Positions 7,785 to 16,039 of a stretch of 64,000 nucleotides of DNA are shown here, piece after piece. Source of the DNA: Eilatimonas milleporae (lineage in GTDB: Bacteria; Pseudomonadota; Alphaproteobacteria; Sphingomonadales; Kordiimonadaceae); NCBI RefSeq assembly GCF_003688555.1, contig NZ_REFR01000010.1, positions 434,001-498,000 on the forward strand. The letters run 5' to 3'. The position numbers and the translations under genes are program-made. Within the stretch, counting starts at the first letter, position 1. Each line of letters opens with the position of its first letter. Under the pieces are notes generated by a model that saw nothing but the letters and a program-made list of their open reading frames with translations, was not told the origin of the DNA and made no database searches.

Positions 7785-10700
7785 TTACCCGTCAAGAGGT
7801 TTGGGCGCCAGATGCACCGCCTCGCGCGCCGCGCCGGTTGAGATGCCGAACAGCAGCGTATACAGGGCCGGCACGAAGCCCAGCGTGAAGACGGTCGCCA
7901 CGACGAGGCCGAAGGCGATCACGCTGGCCATGCCGTAGAACAGCGCGCCCCCGAACAGGATCAGCGGCACCAGGCCGAGCACGGTCGTCAGTGTCGTCAT
8001 CAGGATCGGCCGCAGCCGCGCCAGACAGGCGGTGGCCACCGCGTCCAGCCGGTCGCGCCCGGCCGCCTCCTCGATCTGGATGCGGTCGACCAGCACGATG
8101 CCGTTGTTGATCAGAATGCCCGCCAGGCTGAAAAAGCCCAGCAGCACCATGAAGCCGTAGGCCGCGTTCATCACCAGCAGGCCGAGCGCCCCGCCGATCA
8201 GGATCAGCGGTATGGTCGCCAGGATAATCCCCCCCTTGCGGAAGGAATTGAACTGCCCCACCAGCAGGATGACAATGCCGGTCAGCGACATCGGCAGCAG
8301 CCCGAACAGTTTTTCGTTGGCCTCCGCCTGATCCTCGATCTCGCCGCCGATTTCCATGCGGTGGCCCGGCGGCAGGTCCAGACCGTCCAGTACCGGCTGG
8401 ATCATGTCCAGAAGGTCGGGCGCCGGAATGCCGGGGTTGCGCGCCTCGACCGTCAGGGTGCGCTGCTGGTCCCGCCGCTTGATGCGGCCGAAACGCCACT
8501 CGCCCTCCACATCGGCCACCTGGCCGAGGGCGACGAAACTGTTCGTTGCCGGGGCATAGACCTGCACCCGTTGCAGGCTGGACAGGGAAAAGCGCATGCT
8601 GTCGTCGCCGCGCAGCACGATGGGGATGGTCTTGTCCCCCTCGCGGTACTCGCTGATGGCATAGCCGGTGAAGGTGGTGTTCAGGGCGCCCGCCACATCC
8701 TGCGAGGTCACGCCGGCCCGGCGCGCCCGTGTCTGGTCGACCCGGACCACCAGTTTCAGGATCTTGTTTTCCCAGTCCTGCTTGATGCCGACCGTGCCGG
8801 GGATGGTGTGGAAGCGGTCCATGATGCGGTCCGCGCGGTCGGCCAGCATTTCGCCGTCCGGACCGATCAGGCGGATCTGCAACATGCCCGGCTCGCTCGC
8901 GCCGAACCACATGCGCTTGGCATCGGCCCGCGCACCGGGCAGTTCCGCGTCGAGAAAGGCGTTGACCCGGTCGATCATCGGGCCCACATCGTCGGTCGTG
9001 CGGGTGTTGATCAGGGCGAAGGCGCGGTGCGGGTCCGGGTCCACCGGCGACAGCGCCAGGAAAAAGCGCGGGCCGCCATAGCCCACATAGGCCACATGGC
9101 TGGTGATTTCCGGGTTGATCTCGGTGTTTGCCAGCCACGCCGTCAGCTTGCGCAGTTCGCTCTCGGTTTCGCGCACGTCCGTCCCGGCCTCGAAATCCAG
9201 ATAGACCAGAAACTGGTTGCGGTCGCCAAGGGGGAAGAATTCCGTCCGGATCGTGCCGAGCAACTGCACCGAGCCGACAAACACCGCCGCCAGCACCCCG
9301 ATCATGGCCAGCCGGTGCCCCAGGAACAGCGACAGCGCCCGCCGGTAAATGCGGTAAATCACGCTGTCATAGGCCGGCCCGTCCTTCGTGCCGCCCCCCG
9401 CTTCGCCGTCCGCCTCACCGTCCGCCTGGCTCTTCGTGTCTCCTTTCGCGTCCCCCTTCACGTCAACGGTCATGAACCAGGCGCACATGGACGGCGTCAC
9501 CGTCATCGACAGCAGCCACGAGCCCAGCAGCAGGATCGAGACCACCTGCGCCAGCGAGCGTATGTATTCCCCGGCATTGCCCTCGATCAGCAGCATCGGC
9601 AGAAAGGCGAAAATGGTCGTCAGCGACGATGTCAAAAGCGGTATGGCCAGCATGCGCCCGGATTCCGCCGCCGCGCGCAGGCGCTCGGTGCCGCGTTCCA
9701 GCCGCACGCGGATGTCTTCGGCCACCACGATGCCGTTGTCGACCAGAAGACCCAGCGCGATGATCGTCGCCGCGATCGACATGCGCTGCAATTCGACCCC
9801 GTAAAAGCGCATGACGATGATGCCGAGCAGCATGGTCATCGGCACGAAGGACCCGACGATCAGCCCGGTGCGCATGCCGAGGAAGATCATCACCACCGCC
9901 AGCACGATGGCCAGCGTCTGATACACGTTCGACACCGCGTCCGACACCGATGTGGCGATCAGCTCCGGCTGGAAGGTGGCATAGTCGATGACATAGCCGA
10001 TGGGCAGGTCCTGCTCGATCTCGTCCAGAAGCGCCGTCAGGGCCGCGCCGAAGGCCACATTGCTCGTCCCCTCGACCGTCGACACCGACAGGATGATGGC
10101 CGGACGGTCGTTGTAAAAGGACGGAAAGGACGGCGGATCGACGAAATCGCGCCGCACCGTGACGATGTCGTCCAGCCGCATCACCCGGTCCGTGCCGGGA
10201 ATGCGGAAGACCACGCCGCGGATTTCGTCCACCGAATCCACATTGCCCGACGGCTCCAGCAGGACGGCGCGGCCGTCGGCGACGATCTGTCCGCCGGGCT
10301 CGATGATATTCTGCTGCGCCAGCGCGCCGAAGATTTCCTGCGGCGACACGCCAAGCTGCGACAGGACCATCGGCGTCGTCTCCAGATAGACCCGCTCTTC
10401 CTGTATGCCGAGGATTTCCACCTTGCGGATGCCGTCCAGCGTGTAAAGCATATCGCGCATGTCGCGCGCCACATCGCGCATTTCCGCCAGCGAAAACCCG
10501 TCCGACCACAGCGCCACGGTGGCGACCGCCGTCAGCCCCTCCTCGTCATTGACGAAGGGGCCTTCGGTGCCGTCCGGCAGGTCGGGCCGCACATCGTCGA
10601 CCTTGTTGCGGATATCCTGAAACACCGCGTCCAGGTCGCGCACCCGGTCATGGATCGTCAGGTCCAGCTTGGTCGAGCCGGTCTTCGAGGTGGATTCGAT

Positions 10701-10937
10701 CTCGTCGATATCGGCGATTTCCCGCATGGCCGCTTCCAGCGGCTTGGTGATCAGCTCCTCGACCCGCTGCGGCGACATGCCGGGATAGGACGCCGTGACG
10801 CTGGCGTTGCGGACGGTGATCGACGGGTCCTCGGCGCTTGGATAGGACAGATAGGTGGACACGCCCGCCAGCGCGATGACCAGAATGGCGATCACGGTGA
10901 TGCGGGAATGCTCCAGGGCGAACTTGGCGAGCGACAT
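7785..10937 (-). CDS. RND efflux transporter permease (HAE1/AcrB-like)
   Basis: Inner-membrane proton/drug antiporter subunit, 1050 residues, normal for the family. Topology is the usual duplicated one: TM1 near residue 13-30, a large periplasmic domain, TM2-6, a cytoplasmic linker, TM7, second periplasmic domain, TM8-12. The TM4 signature reads GLLVDNGIVVAED (first Asp kept, second replaced by Asn); TM10 reads SLAGILINNGIVLVD with no lysine equivalent to AcrB Lys940. The linker between the two halves contains a low-complexity Asp/Gly/Lys insertion (DVKGDAKGDTK and onward, near 9384-9468) made of short repeats. ATG at 10937 is preceded by GGAGA. Pairs with the membrane fusion gene 52 bases upstream; no outer-membrane TolC-like gene is next to them. 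Substrate unknown. Confidence 0.93.
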   Translation of the reverse strand: MSLAKFALEHSRITVIAILVIALAGVSTYLSYPSAEDPSITVRNASVTASYPGMSPQRVEELITKPLEAAMREIADIDEIESTSKTGSTKLDLTIHDRVRDLDAVFQDIRNKVDDVRPDLPDGTEGPFVNDEEGLTAVATVALWSDGFSLAEMRDVARDMRDMLYTLDGIRKVEILGIQEERVYLETTPMVLSQLGVSPQEIFGALAQQNIIEPGGQIVADGRAVLLEPSGNVDSVDEIRGVVFRIPGTDRVMRLDDIVTVRRDFVDPPSFPSFYNDRPAIILSVSTVEGTSNVAFGAALTALLDEIEQDLPIGYVIDYATFQPELIATSVSDAVSNVYQTLAIVLAVVMIFLGMRTGLIVGSFVPMTMLLGIIVMRFYGVELQRMSIAATIIALGLLVDNGIVVAEDIRVRLERGTERLRAAAESGRMLAIPLLTSSLTTIFAFLPMLLIEGNAGEYIRSLAQVVSILLLGSWLLSMTVTPSMCAWFMTVDVKGDAKGDTKSQADGEADGEAGGGTKDGPAYDSVIYRIYRRALSLFLGHRLAMIGVLAAVFVGSVQLLGTIRTEFFPLGDRNQFLVYLDFEAGTDVRETESELRKLTAWLANTEINPEITSHVAYVGYGGPRFFLALSPVDPDPHRAFALINTRTTDDVGPMIDRVNAFLDAELPGARADAKRMWFGASEPGMLQIRLIGPDGEMLADRADRIMDRFHTIPGTVGIKQDWENKILKLVVRVDQTRARRAGVTSQDVAGALNTTFTGYAISEYREGDKTIPIVLRGDDSMRFSLSSLQRVQVYAPATNSFVALGQVADVEGEWRFGRIKRRDQQRTLTVEARNPGIPAPDLLDMIQPVLDGLDLPPGHRMEIGGEIEDQAEANEKLFGLLPMSLTGIVILLVGQFNSFRKGGIILATIPLILIGGALGLLVMNAAYGFMVLLGFFSLAGILINNGIVLVDRIQIEEAAGRDRLDAVATACLARLRPILMTTLTTVLGLVPLILFGGALFYGMASVIAFGLVVATVFTLGFVPALYTLLFGISTGAAREAVHLAPKPLDG

Positions 10938-10989
10938 GGCCTTGTCTCCGGCGGGTGTGGAATTGGTGAGGGCGGCGGCGCGGCGGTCT

Positions 10990-12189
10990 CTAGTCGCCGC
11001 GCCGGTCGCCCAGCAGCGTGACGCGCTGGCCGTCCCGCAGGAAGCTCACACCGGCGGCGGCGATGATGTCCCCGGCGGCAATGCCGTTCGTGATGCTGAT
11101 CAGGTTGCCGCTGACAATTTCATCGCTGCTGACCGGCACCTTGCGCACGACGCCCGTCTCCGGGTCGTATTTGAACACATAGCCGTGCACGACATCGTCC
11201 CCGGCGGCAATGGCGACAATCGGGGCCATGTAGCCGCGTGTGCCGTTTGTATCCGACAGCACGATCCCGGCCTCCACCGCCATGCCCGGCAGCAGACCGT
11301 CGGGCACGTCGAGGATCGCGGCCTTGACCAGAACCGCGTTGGCGGCCCCCGCCTGCACGCCGATTTCCGTGATCCGTCCGGTGCAGCCGCAGCCCGGAAT
11401 GGTGGCCGCGTCCACCGTCACCGGGGTGCCCACCGACAGGCGCGTGACAAGGCCGTCGGGAATGGCCAGGTCCACCTCAAGCGCGTCGGCGGAATCGATC
11501 TGGAAAATCGTCTGCCCCTTCGTCACCTCGACAAAGGGGTCCACATCGCGCACCGCGATCAGCCCGTCAAAGGGCGCGGTCAGGCTGGTCTGCGACAGGT
11601 CCCGTTCCGCCAGGCCCAGACGGGACCGGGCCAGGTTCAATTGTCCCTCGGCCGCCTCGAAGGCGGCGACGGCCTGATCATAGGCCGCCTTGGCGACCCA
11701 GCCGCGCTCGAACAGCTGGCGCTGGCGGTCCAGTTCGACGCGCTTGTTCTCGAAATCGGCCCGCGCGGCGGACAGTTCCGAACTGGCCGCCTGGACGTCC
11801 AGCTCAAAAGGTTCCGTGTCCAGGGTGGCCAGCGTCTGGCCCTGTGTCACATGGTCGCCCTGATTGACGCCGACGGTCTGCACCGTGCCGGACACCGCGA
11901 AACTCAGCGCCGATGTGGTCGCCGCCGCCACCGTGCCTGAATAGCGCCGCACATCCCCGCCCGACGGTTCGACCACATAATAGGGTTTGATCGCGCGAAT
12001 GCGCTCCGCCTCCGGCGGGGCGACCTCGCCGCAGCCGGCGAGCAGTCCGGCCAGCGCGGCCAGGACAGCCAGGCTGGTCGCCTTCGGCGCCTTTGTCGCC
12101 TTTGTCGCCTTCGTCGTCAGTATGGAAAAGCGCGTGTTCCGGTTGCCGTTGTGTGTCCGGTGTCCGCGGGGTGGGATGGGGGCGGTCAT
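10990..12189 (-). CDS. RND pump periplasmic adaptor (membrane fusion protein), lipoprotein
   Basis: 399 residues. An unusually long N-terminus precedes the lipobox (LAGLLAGC), including a Thr-Lys-Ala run (TKATKATKAPKAT) that is a 9-bp tandem repeat in the DNA at about 12083-12115. The mature part shows the adaptor layout: beta-barrel strand, lipoyl half-motif (GTVQTVGVNQGDHVTQGQ), alpha-hairpin with ELSAARADFENKRVELDRQR and LNLARSRLGLAERDL, second lipoyl half (TSLTAPFDGLIAVRDVDPF), then beta-barrel and membrane-proximal domains. It bridges the permease to an outer-membrane channel encoded elsewhere. First gene of a likely operon: adaptor, permease, phosphodiesterase-fold lipoprotein. Confidence 0.92.
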   Translation of the reverse strand: MTAPIPPRGHRTHNGNRNTRFSILTTKATKATKAPKATSLAVLAALAGLLAGCGEVAPPEAERIRAIKPYYVVEPSGGDVRRYSGTVAAATTSALSFAVSGTVQTVGVNQGDHVTQGQTLATLDTEPFELDVQAASSELSAARADFENKRVELDRQRQLFERGWVAKAAYDQAVAAFEAAEGQLNLARSRLGLAERDLSQTSLTAPFDGLIAVRDVDPFVEVTKGQTIFQIDSADALEVDLAIPDGLVTRLSVGTPVTVDAATIPGCGCTGRITEIGVQAGAANAVLVKAAILDVPDGLLPGMAVEAGIVLSDTNGTRGYMAPIVAIAAGDDVVHGYVFKYDPETGVVRKVPVSSDEIVSGNLISITNGIAAGDIIAAAGVSFLRDGQRVTLLGDRRGD

Positions 12190-12432
12190 ATGCGACAGGT
12201 CTCCGGTTCATGGTCTGCGCGGGCTTTATGGCCCGCACGGGTTCTATGGTCTGCGTGCCGGGCATGTCTTCACAAGCGCGTGTCCGGCGGGACCGAAAGG
12301 CCCCTGCACCATTGCCGGTCGTGGGCGAAGCTGCCAATACAGACTTGAAACTGCCATTACAAGGCTAAGACCCTGCCAATACGCACAGCCAAAGGCAAGC
12401 ACTGCCCACCATGACACAAAAGGATCATCTTC

Positions 12433-13290
12433 ATGTCGGATACCGAAGGCTATCAGCCGCCGCGCGTTTGGGAATGGAAACGGGAAAGCGGCGGCACCTG
12501 GGCCGCCATCAACCGGCCCGTCGCCGGCGCCACCCATGAGAAAGACCTGCCCGTGGGCCGCCATCCCATGCAGCTCTATTCGCTGGCCACGCCGAACGGC
12601 CAGAAAGTCACCATCCTGCTGGAGGAACTGCTGGCGCTCGGCGAAACCGGCGCCGAATACGACGCCCATCTGATCCGCATCGCCGAGGGCGATCAGTTTT
12701 CCAGCGGTTTTGTCGCCGCCAATCCCAATTCGAAAATCCCGGCGCTCATCGATCGCTCTGGCGCTGAGGCCGGGGCCGAGCCGGTGCGCGTGTTCGAATC
12801 AGGCGCCATCCTTCTCTATCTCGCGGAAAAATTCGGCCACTTTCTGCCCGCATCCCACACCGCGCGGACCGAATGCCTGAACTGGCTGTTCTGGCAGATG
12901 GGCTCGGCCCCCTATCTCGGCGGCGGTTTCGGCCATTTCTACAGCTATGCCCCGGTCAAGATCGAATATTGCATCGACCGCTTCGCCATGGAGGTCAAGC
13001 GCCAGCTCGACGTTCTCGACCGCCATCTGTCCGGCCATGCCTATATGGCGGGCGATGCCTATTCCATCGCCGACATGGCCATCTGGCCCTGGTATGGCGG
13101 CCTGGCCCGCGGCCTTCTCTATGACGCCGGGGAATTTCTCGATGTGGACAGCTACACCCATGTCCGGCGCTGGGCCGACGGCATTGCCGGGCGCCCTGCC
13201 GTGCGGCGCGGCCGCCGGGTCAACCGCACCTGGGGCCCCGAGGACGAACAGCTGCCCGAACGTCACGACGCCGCCGATCTGGACCCCTGA
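12433..13290 (+). CDS. yghU: YghU-type glutathione S-transferase / disulfide-bond oxidoreductase
   Basis: 285 residues, closely resembling Escherichia coli YghU along its whole length. N-terminal extension (YQPPRVWEWKRESGG, INRPVAGATHEKDLPVG) typical of this subfamily; thioredoxin-like domain with LYSLATPNGQKVTILLEELL, the substrate loop FSSGFVAANPNSKIPALID and FESGAILLYLAEKFG; C-terminal all-helical domain with NWLFWQMGSAPYLGGGFGHF, IADMAIWPWYG and the end block NRTWGPEDEQLPERHDAAD. Known members bind two glutathiones and reduce disulfides, with weak peroxidase activity, in the cytoplasm. ATG at 12433 has AAAGGA 8 bases upstream. Only plus-strand gene in the left third; divergent from the RND operon with a 243-base gap. 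Confidence 0.95.
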   Translation: MSDTEGYQPPRVWEWKRESGGTWAAINRPVAGATHEKDLPVGRHPMQLYSLATPNGQKVTILLEELLALGETGAEYDAHLIRIAEGDQFSSGFVAANPNSKIPALIDRSGAEAGAEPVRVFESGAILLYLAEKFGHFLPASHTARTECLNWLFWQMGSAPYLGGGFGHFYSYAPVKIEYCIDRFAMEVKRQLDVLDRHLSGHAYMAGDAYSIADMAIWPWYGGLARGLLYDAGEFLDVDSYTHVRRWADGIAGRPAVRRGRRVNRTWGPEDEQLPERHDAADLDP

Positions 13291-13355
13291 TCCGGACCAC
13301 TGGCCTGGACCACCGATCCGGGCGGCCCGCCGCCTGAACCGGTTTTGCCCGGTCT

Positions 13356-14471
13356 TCAGGCGGCCCCCAAAGCAAAGGCCCCCAAAGCAAAAGCCCCGAG
13401 CGCGAAGGCCCCGATCAGCCCGGCGTCATCGCCCAGTGCCGGCGCGACGATATAGCCGGCCAGATTATTGGCCCCTGGCCCGGTCCAATCGGCCCCTGGT
13501 CCGGCCCAATTGGCGTCTGGCCCGGCCCAATTGGCGTCTGGCCCGATCAGGGGGCCGCCGGCCGGGTATCCGCCCAGTCTGGCTGCGGTCTCGCCGCGCA
13601 CGCGCGCGATCAGGCCCGGCGTTTTCATCACCCCGCCGCCGAACACAAGTCTGTCCGGCGCATGGACATAAACCAGCGTGACCGCCAGTTGCCCCAGATA
13701 ATGGGCGATCAGGTCCGCGCCGTCATGGCCTGCCGGCAGGTCGGACAGCGGCATGCCCCAGCGGTCCAGGATGGCCGGGCCGCAGGCCATGCCCTCCAGG
13801 CAGTCGCGGTGAAAGGGGCACAGGCCCGGATACGGGTCCCGGCGGCCGTCCCGCCGGTCGCGCGTGACCGGGATATGGCCCATCTCATAATGCCCCGCGC
13901 CCTTGAGAGGGCCGGCGTCCCCGGCGACACCGGCGCCGATCCCCGTGCCCACCGTCACATAGGCGGTCAGGCCGCCCCTCCCCTCATTTCCCGAACCCGT
14001 GATACCCGAACCCGTCATCCCCGAACCCGTCATGGCTGAACTGGCACCCCAAAAATGTTCGGCCAGCGCCGCGCCCGCCACATCGGTGTCGAGGGCGGTG
14101 GCCTCCGGCGCCAGCATGCTGAAGGCGCCATATATGTCGGTGCCCTGCCAGTGCGGTTTTGGCGTGCGGCCGATACGGCCGAAATCGGCCCGCGTCCTGT
14201 CCAGGATGACGGGGCCGAAACTGGCGATGCCCACGGCGGCGATGGCCGCCGGCCCGCCGTAACGCGCCGTCAGGGCGGTCAGCGCCTCGCGGGCCGCCGG
14301 CAGGCTTGTCCCCGGCGTGCCTGTCGGCACCACGGCCCGCTCCAGCGGGACAGGCACCTCCCCGGCTCTGTCCATGCGGGCCAGGCCGACGACGATCTTG
14401 GTGCCGCCGGCCTCGACCCCGGCGATCAATGGGCCCGCCCCCTGCTTTTCCATCCCGTCTGTTTCTGTCAT
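13356..14471 (-). CDS. ROK-family sugar kinase (fructokinase-like)
   Basis: Cytoplasmic ATP-dependent hexose kinase, 371 residues. N-terminal phosphate loop GVEAGGTKIVVGLA, then GIASFGPV, and a second nucleotide-binding motif TYVTVGTGIGAGVAGD near 165-185. The zinc signature of ROK proteins is visible: GHIPV followed by PGLCPFHRDCLEGMACGPA (His plus three Cys). This resembles fructokinases of the Mak/ScrK-ROK group. Compared with the family it is padded at three places by tandem repeats: MTGSG units after residue 145, GPDANWA units near residue 310, and FALGA units at the extreme C-terminus. These inserts sit in surface loops and the end, so activity may survive. Two LacI-type operators lie 60-140 bases upstream; the regulator gene is next on the same strand. 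Confidence 0.88.
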   Translation of the reverse strand: MTETDGMEKQGAGPLIAGVEAGGTKIVVGLARMDRAGEVPVPLERAVVPTGTPGTSLPAAREALTALTARYGGPAAIAAVGIASFGPVILDRTRADFGRIGRTPKPHWQGTDIYGAFSMLAPEATALDTDVAGAALAEHFWGASSAMTGSGMTGSGITGSGNEGRGGLTAYVTVGTGIGAGVAGDAGPLKGAGHYEMGHIPVTRDRRDGRRDPYPGLCPFHRDCLEGMACGPAILDRWGMPLSDLPAGHDGADLIAHYLGQLAVTLVYVHAPDRLVFGGGVMKTPGLIARVRGETAARLGGYPAGGPLIGPDANWAGPDANWAGPGADWTGPGANNLAGYIVAPALGDDAGLIGAFALGAFALGAFALGAA

Positions 14472-14533
14472 CGGTTTCCGTTCAGCCCCATCCCGTTTCC
14501 ATCAAGGGCCATCCGATGGCACCGGCAAAAACC

Positions 14534-14545
14534 GCAATCGATTGC
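14534..14545. promoter_or_regulatory. LacI-type operator, ROK-proximal copy
   Basis: Perfect palindrome GCAATCGATTGC with the central CG typical of LacI-family sites, 63 bases before the kinase start codon. Identical to the second copy at 14600-14611. Confidence 0.8.
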
Positions 14546-14598
14546 AATCTAATAAAATCCTTTATTATCAATATATAAGGCATATTTATTCTCGTTTT

Positions 14599-14612
14599 TG
14601 CAATCGATTGCA
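14599..14612. promoter_or_regulatory. LacI-type operator, distal copy
   Basis: Perfect palindrome TGCAATCGATTGCA. Its centre is 66 bp from the centre of the proximal copy, about six helical turns, and the AT-rich DNA between them probably holds the kinase promoter. This geometry allows looping by a tetrameric or double-dimer repressor (inference). Confidence 0.8.
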
Positions 14613-14743
14613 TTTTTGCCTCTCACCCACTGACAGAGCCATTCGCCCCCACCTGTCCCGTCCACCCGACTGGCGGAAGATGCTGTGGTGTTCTCATAAA
14701 TACAATTCTTAAAAATGATCTATAATGCATTGTGAAATAACGT

Positions 14744-15802
14744 CTATGTCGATTGTCTGACGATCAGATCTGGCGGCAGGATATGGTGCGTGGCGGACGG
14801 GGTTATCCCCGCCGCCATGTCCAGCACCGTTTGTACCAGCCGCCGGCCCCCCTCGCGGATATGCTGGTCGATTGTCGTCAGTGGCGGCTGGGCCGTCCGC
14901 GCTGCCGCCACATCCCCGTAACCGGTGACGGCCACATCGTCCGGCACCGACAGCCCGGCGGTGCCGAGGGCCGCCAGCACCGCCAGTGCGGCCATATCGC
15001 TGGCCGCCACGACCCCGTCGAAGTCCGGTCCGGACCGTGCCGCCCGACCCCGTGTCAGATGGCCCCGTGTCAGACAGCCCCGTGCCAGCTGGTCCGCCGC
15101 CGCGTGCAGTTGCCCGCCGGTATCCTCGGATGGCGGCCCGTCGCTGGCCGTACGGATCACATGCGTCTCCGGCAGGGACAGGCCCGCCTCGCCAAGCGCC
15201 TGGCGGCAGCCGGCCAGGCGCAGGCCCTCTTCCGGATGGTCCGGATCGCCGAAAAAAACGATCCGCCGGCGCCCCCGTGCGATCAGATGGGCGGTGGCTA
15301 GGCGCCCGCCCTCCACATTGTCGCTGCCCACGACGGTATAGTCGTCTTCCGGAAAATGGCCGCCCCACACCGCGACGGCGTTGTGTTGGCGGGCGAAATC
15401 ACGGATGTCTCGCCGCCAGGGGCCCTGCCCGATCAGGATAATGCCGTCCGCGCGCCCGCTGATGATGGAATTGTACGGAATCTCCGTCGACCAGGGCGGG
15501 GTTTTCGACAGCAGCAGGTCATGGTGCCGCTTGCTCAAGGCATCGGCGATACTGTCAAGCATGTCGGCGATGACGGGGTCGTGCAGCACCCGCCGTGTCT
15601 CCGGTTCCGCCGGGATGATCACCTCGACCGCGCTTGTCCGCCGGTGGCGCAGGTTGCGCGCGCTTTCATTGACATTATACCCCGTTGCTTCCGCGACTTG
15701 CAGGATGCGTATGCGGGTGATCGCCGCCACGCTCGCCCCGCCCGACAGCGCACGTGACACGGTGGATACGGACACCCCCGCCATGCGGGCGATATCGGCC
15801 AT
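14744..15802 (-). CDS. LacI-family transcriptional regulator
   Basis: Repressor with N-terminal helix-turn-helix MADIARMAGVSVSTVSRALSG, hinge helix region (ESARNLRHRRTSA) and a periplasmic-binding-protein-like effector domain (VEVIIPAEP, SGRADGIILIGQ, VVGSDNVEGGRLATAHLI, RRRIVFFGDP, FDGVVAASDMAALAVLAAL, VAVTGYGDV, LTTIDQHIREGGRRLVQ). ATG at 15802 gives a slightly short N-terminus; a longer start is possible, since GGGAGGA lies about 40 bases upstream but is followed in frame only by ATC and GTA codons, and the first in-frame GTG is at 15928. A short run with LTRGH-like units (about 15048-15095) is a 15-bp tandem repeat in a surface loop. The two palindromes between it and the ROK kinase make that kinase its likely target. 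Effector probably a sugar. Confidence 0.9.
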   Translation of the reverse strand: MADIARMAGVSVSTVSRALSGGASVAAITRIRILQVAEATGYNVNESARNLRHRRTSAVEVIIPAEPETRRVLHDPVIADMLDSIADALSKRHHDLLLSKTPPWSTEIPYNSIISGRADGIILIGQGPWRRDIRDFARQHNAVAVWGGHFPEDDYTVVGSDNVEGGRLATAHLIARGRRRIVFFGDPDHPEEGLRLAGCRQALGEAGLSLPETHVIRTASDGPPSEDTGGQLHAAADQLARGCLTRGHLTRGRAARSGPDFDGVVAASDMAALAVLAALGTAGLSVPDDVAVTGYGDVAAARTAQPPLTTIDQHIREGGRRLVQTVLDMAAGITPSATHHILPPDLIVRQST

Positions 15803-15964
15803 TGTCAGGCTGGTGTCGGGCTTTACGGCGATATCCCTGTGTCCTCCCTTCCGGCTCTCTGCCCGCGCGGAATACGGCGGGTCCTTCTTCCATACAGGAC
15901 AGCGTGGTGCCGTGTCACCACAAGCCACCGTATGGCCGCTGCTGGCGGCGTTGGCCGGACCGGC

Positions 15965-16001
15965 AAAAAAAGGGGCGATGCGCGTTAAAGCGCATCGCCC
16001 C
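15965..16001 (-). terminator. Rho-independent terminator of tpsBA
   Basis: A perfect 12-bp stem (GGGGCGATGCGC and its complement, 15972-16001) with loop of six bases is followed on the minus strand by seven T (15971-15965). It lies 39 bases past the tpsA stop codon and separates the adhesin operon from the LacI regulator. Confidence 0.92.
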
Positions 16002-16039
16002 CCTCCGGTCTGTCACCGGTCTGCCCCGTGGACGCGGGG

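Noticed and set aside
8361-11021. Long open plus-strand frame opposite the RND permease
   Set aside because: It is exactly antisense to a well-supported 1050-residue permease, is rich in Arg/His/Gln/Ala without any domain, and such frames are normal in GC-rich DNA.
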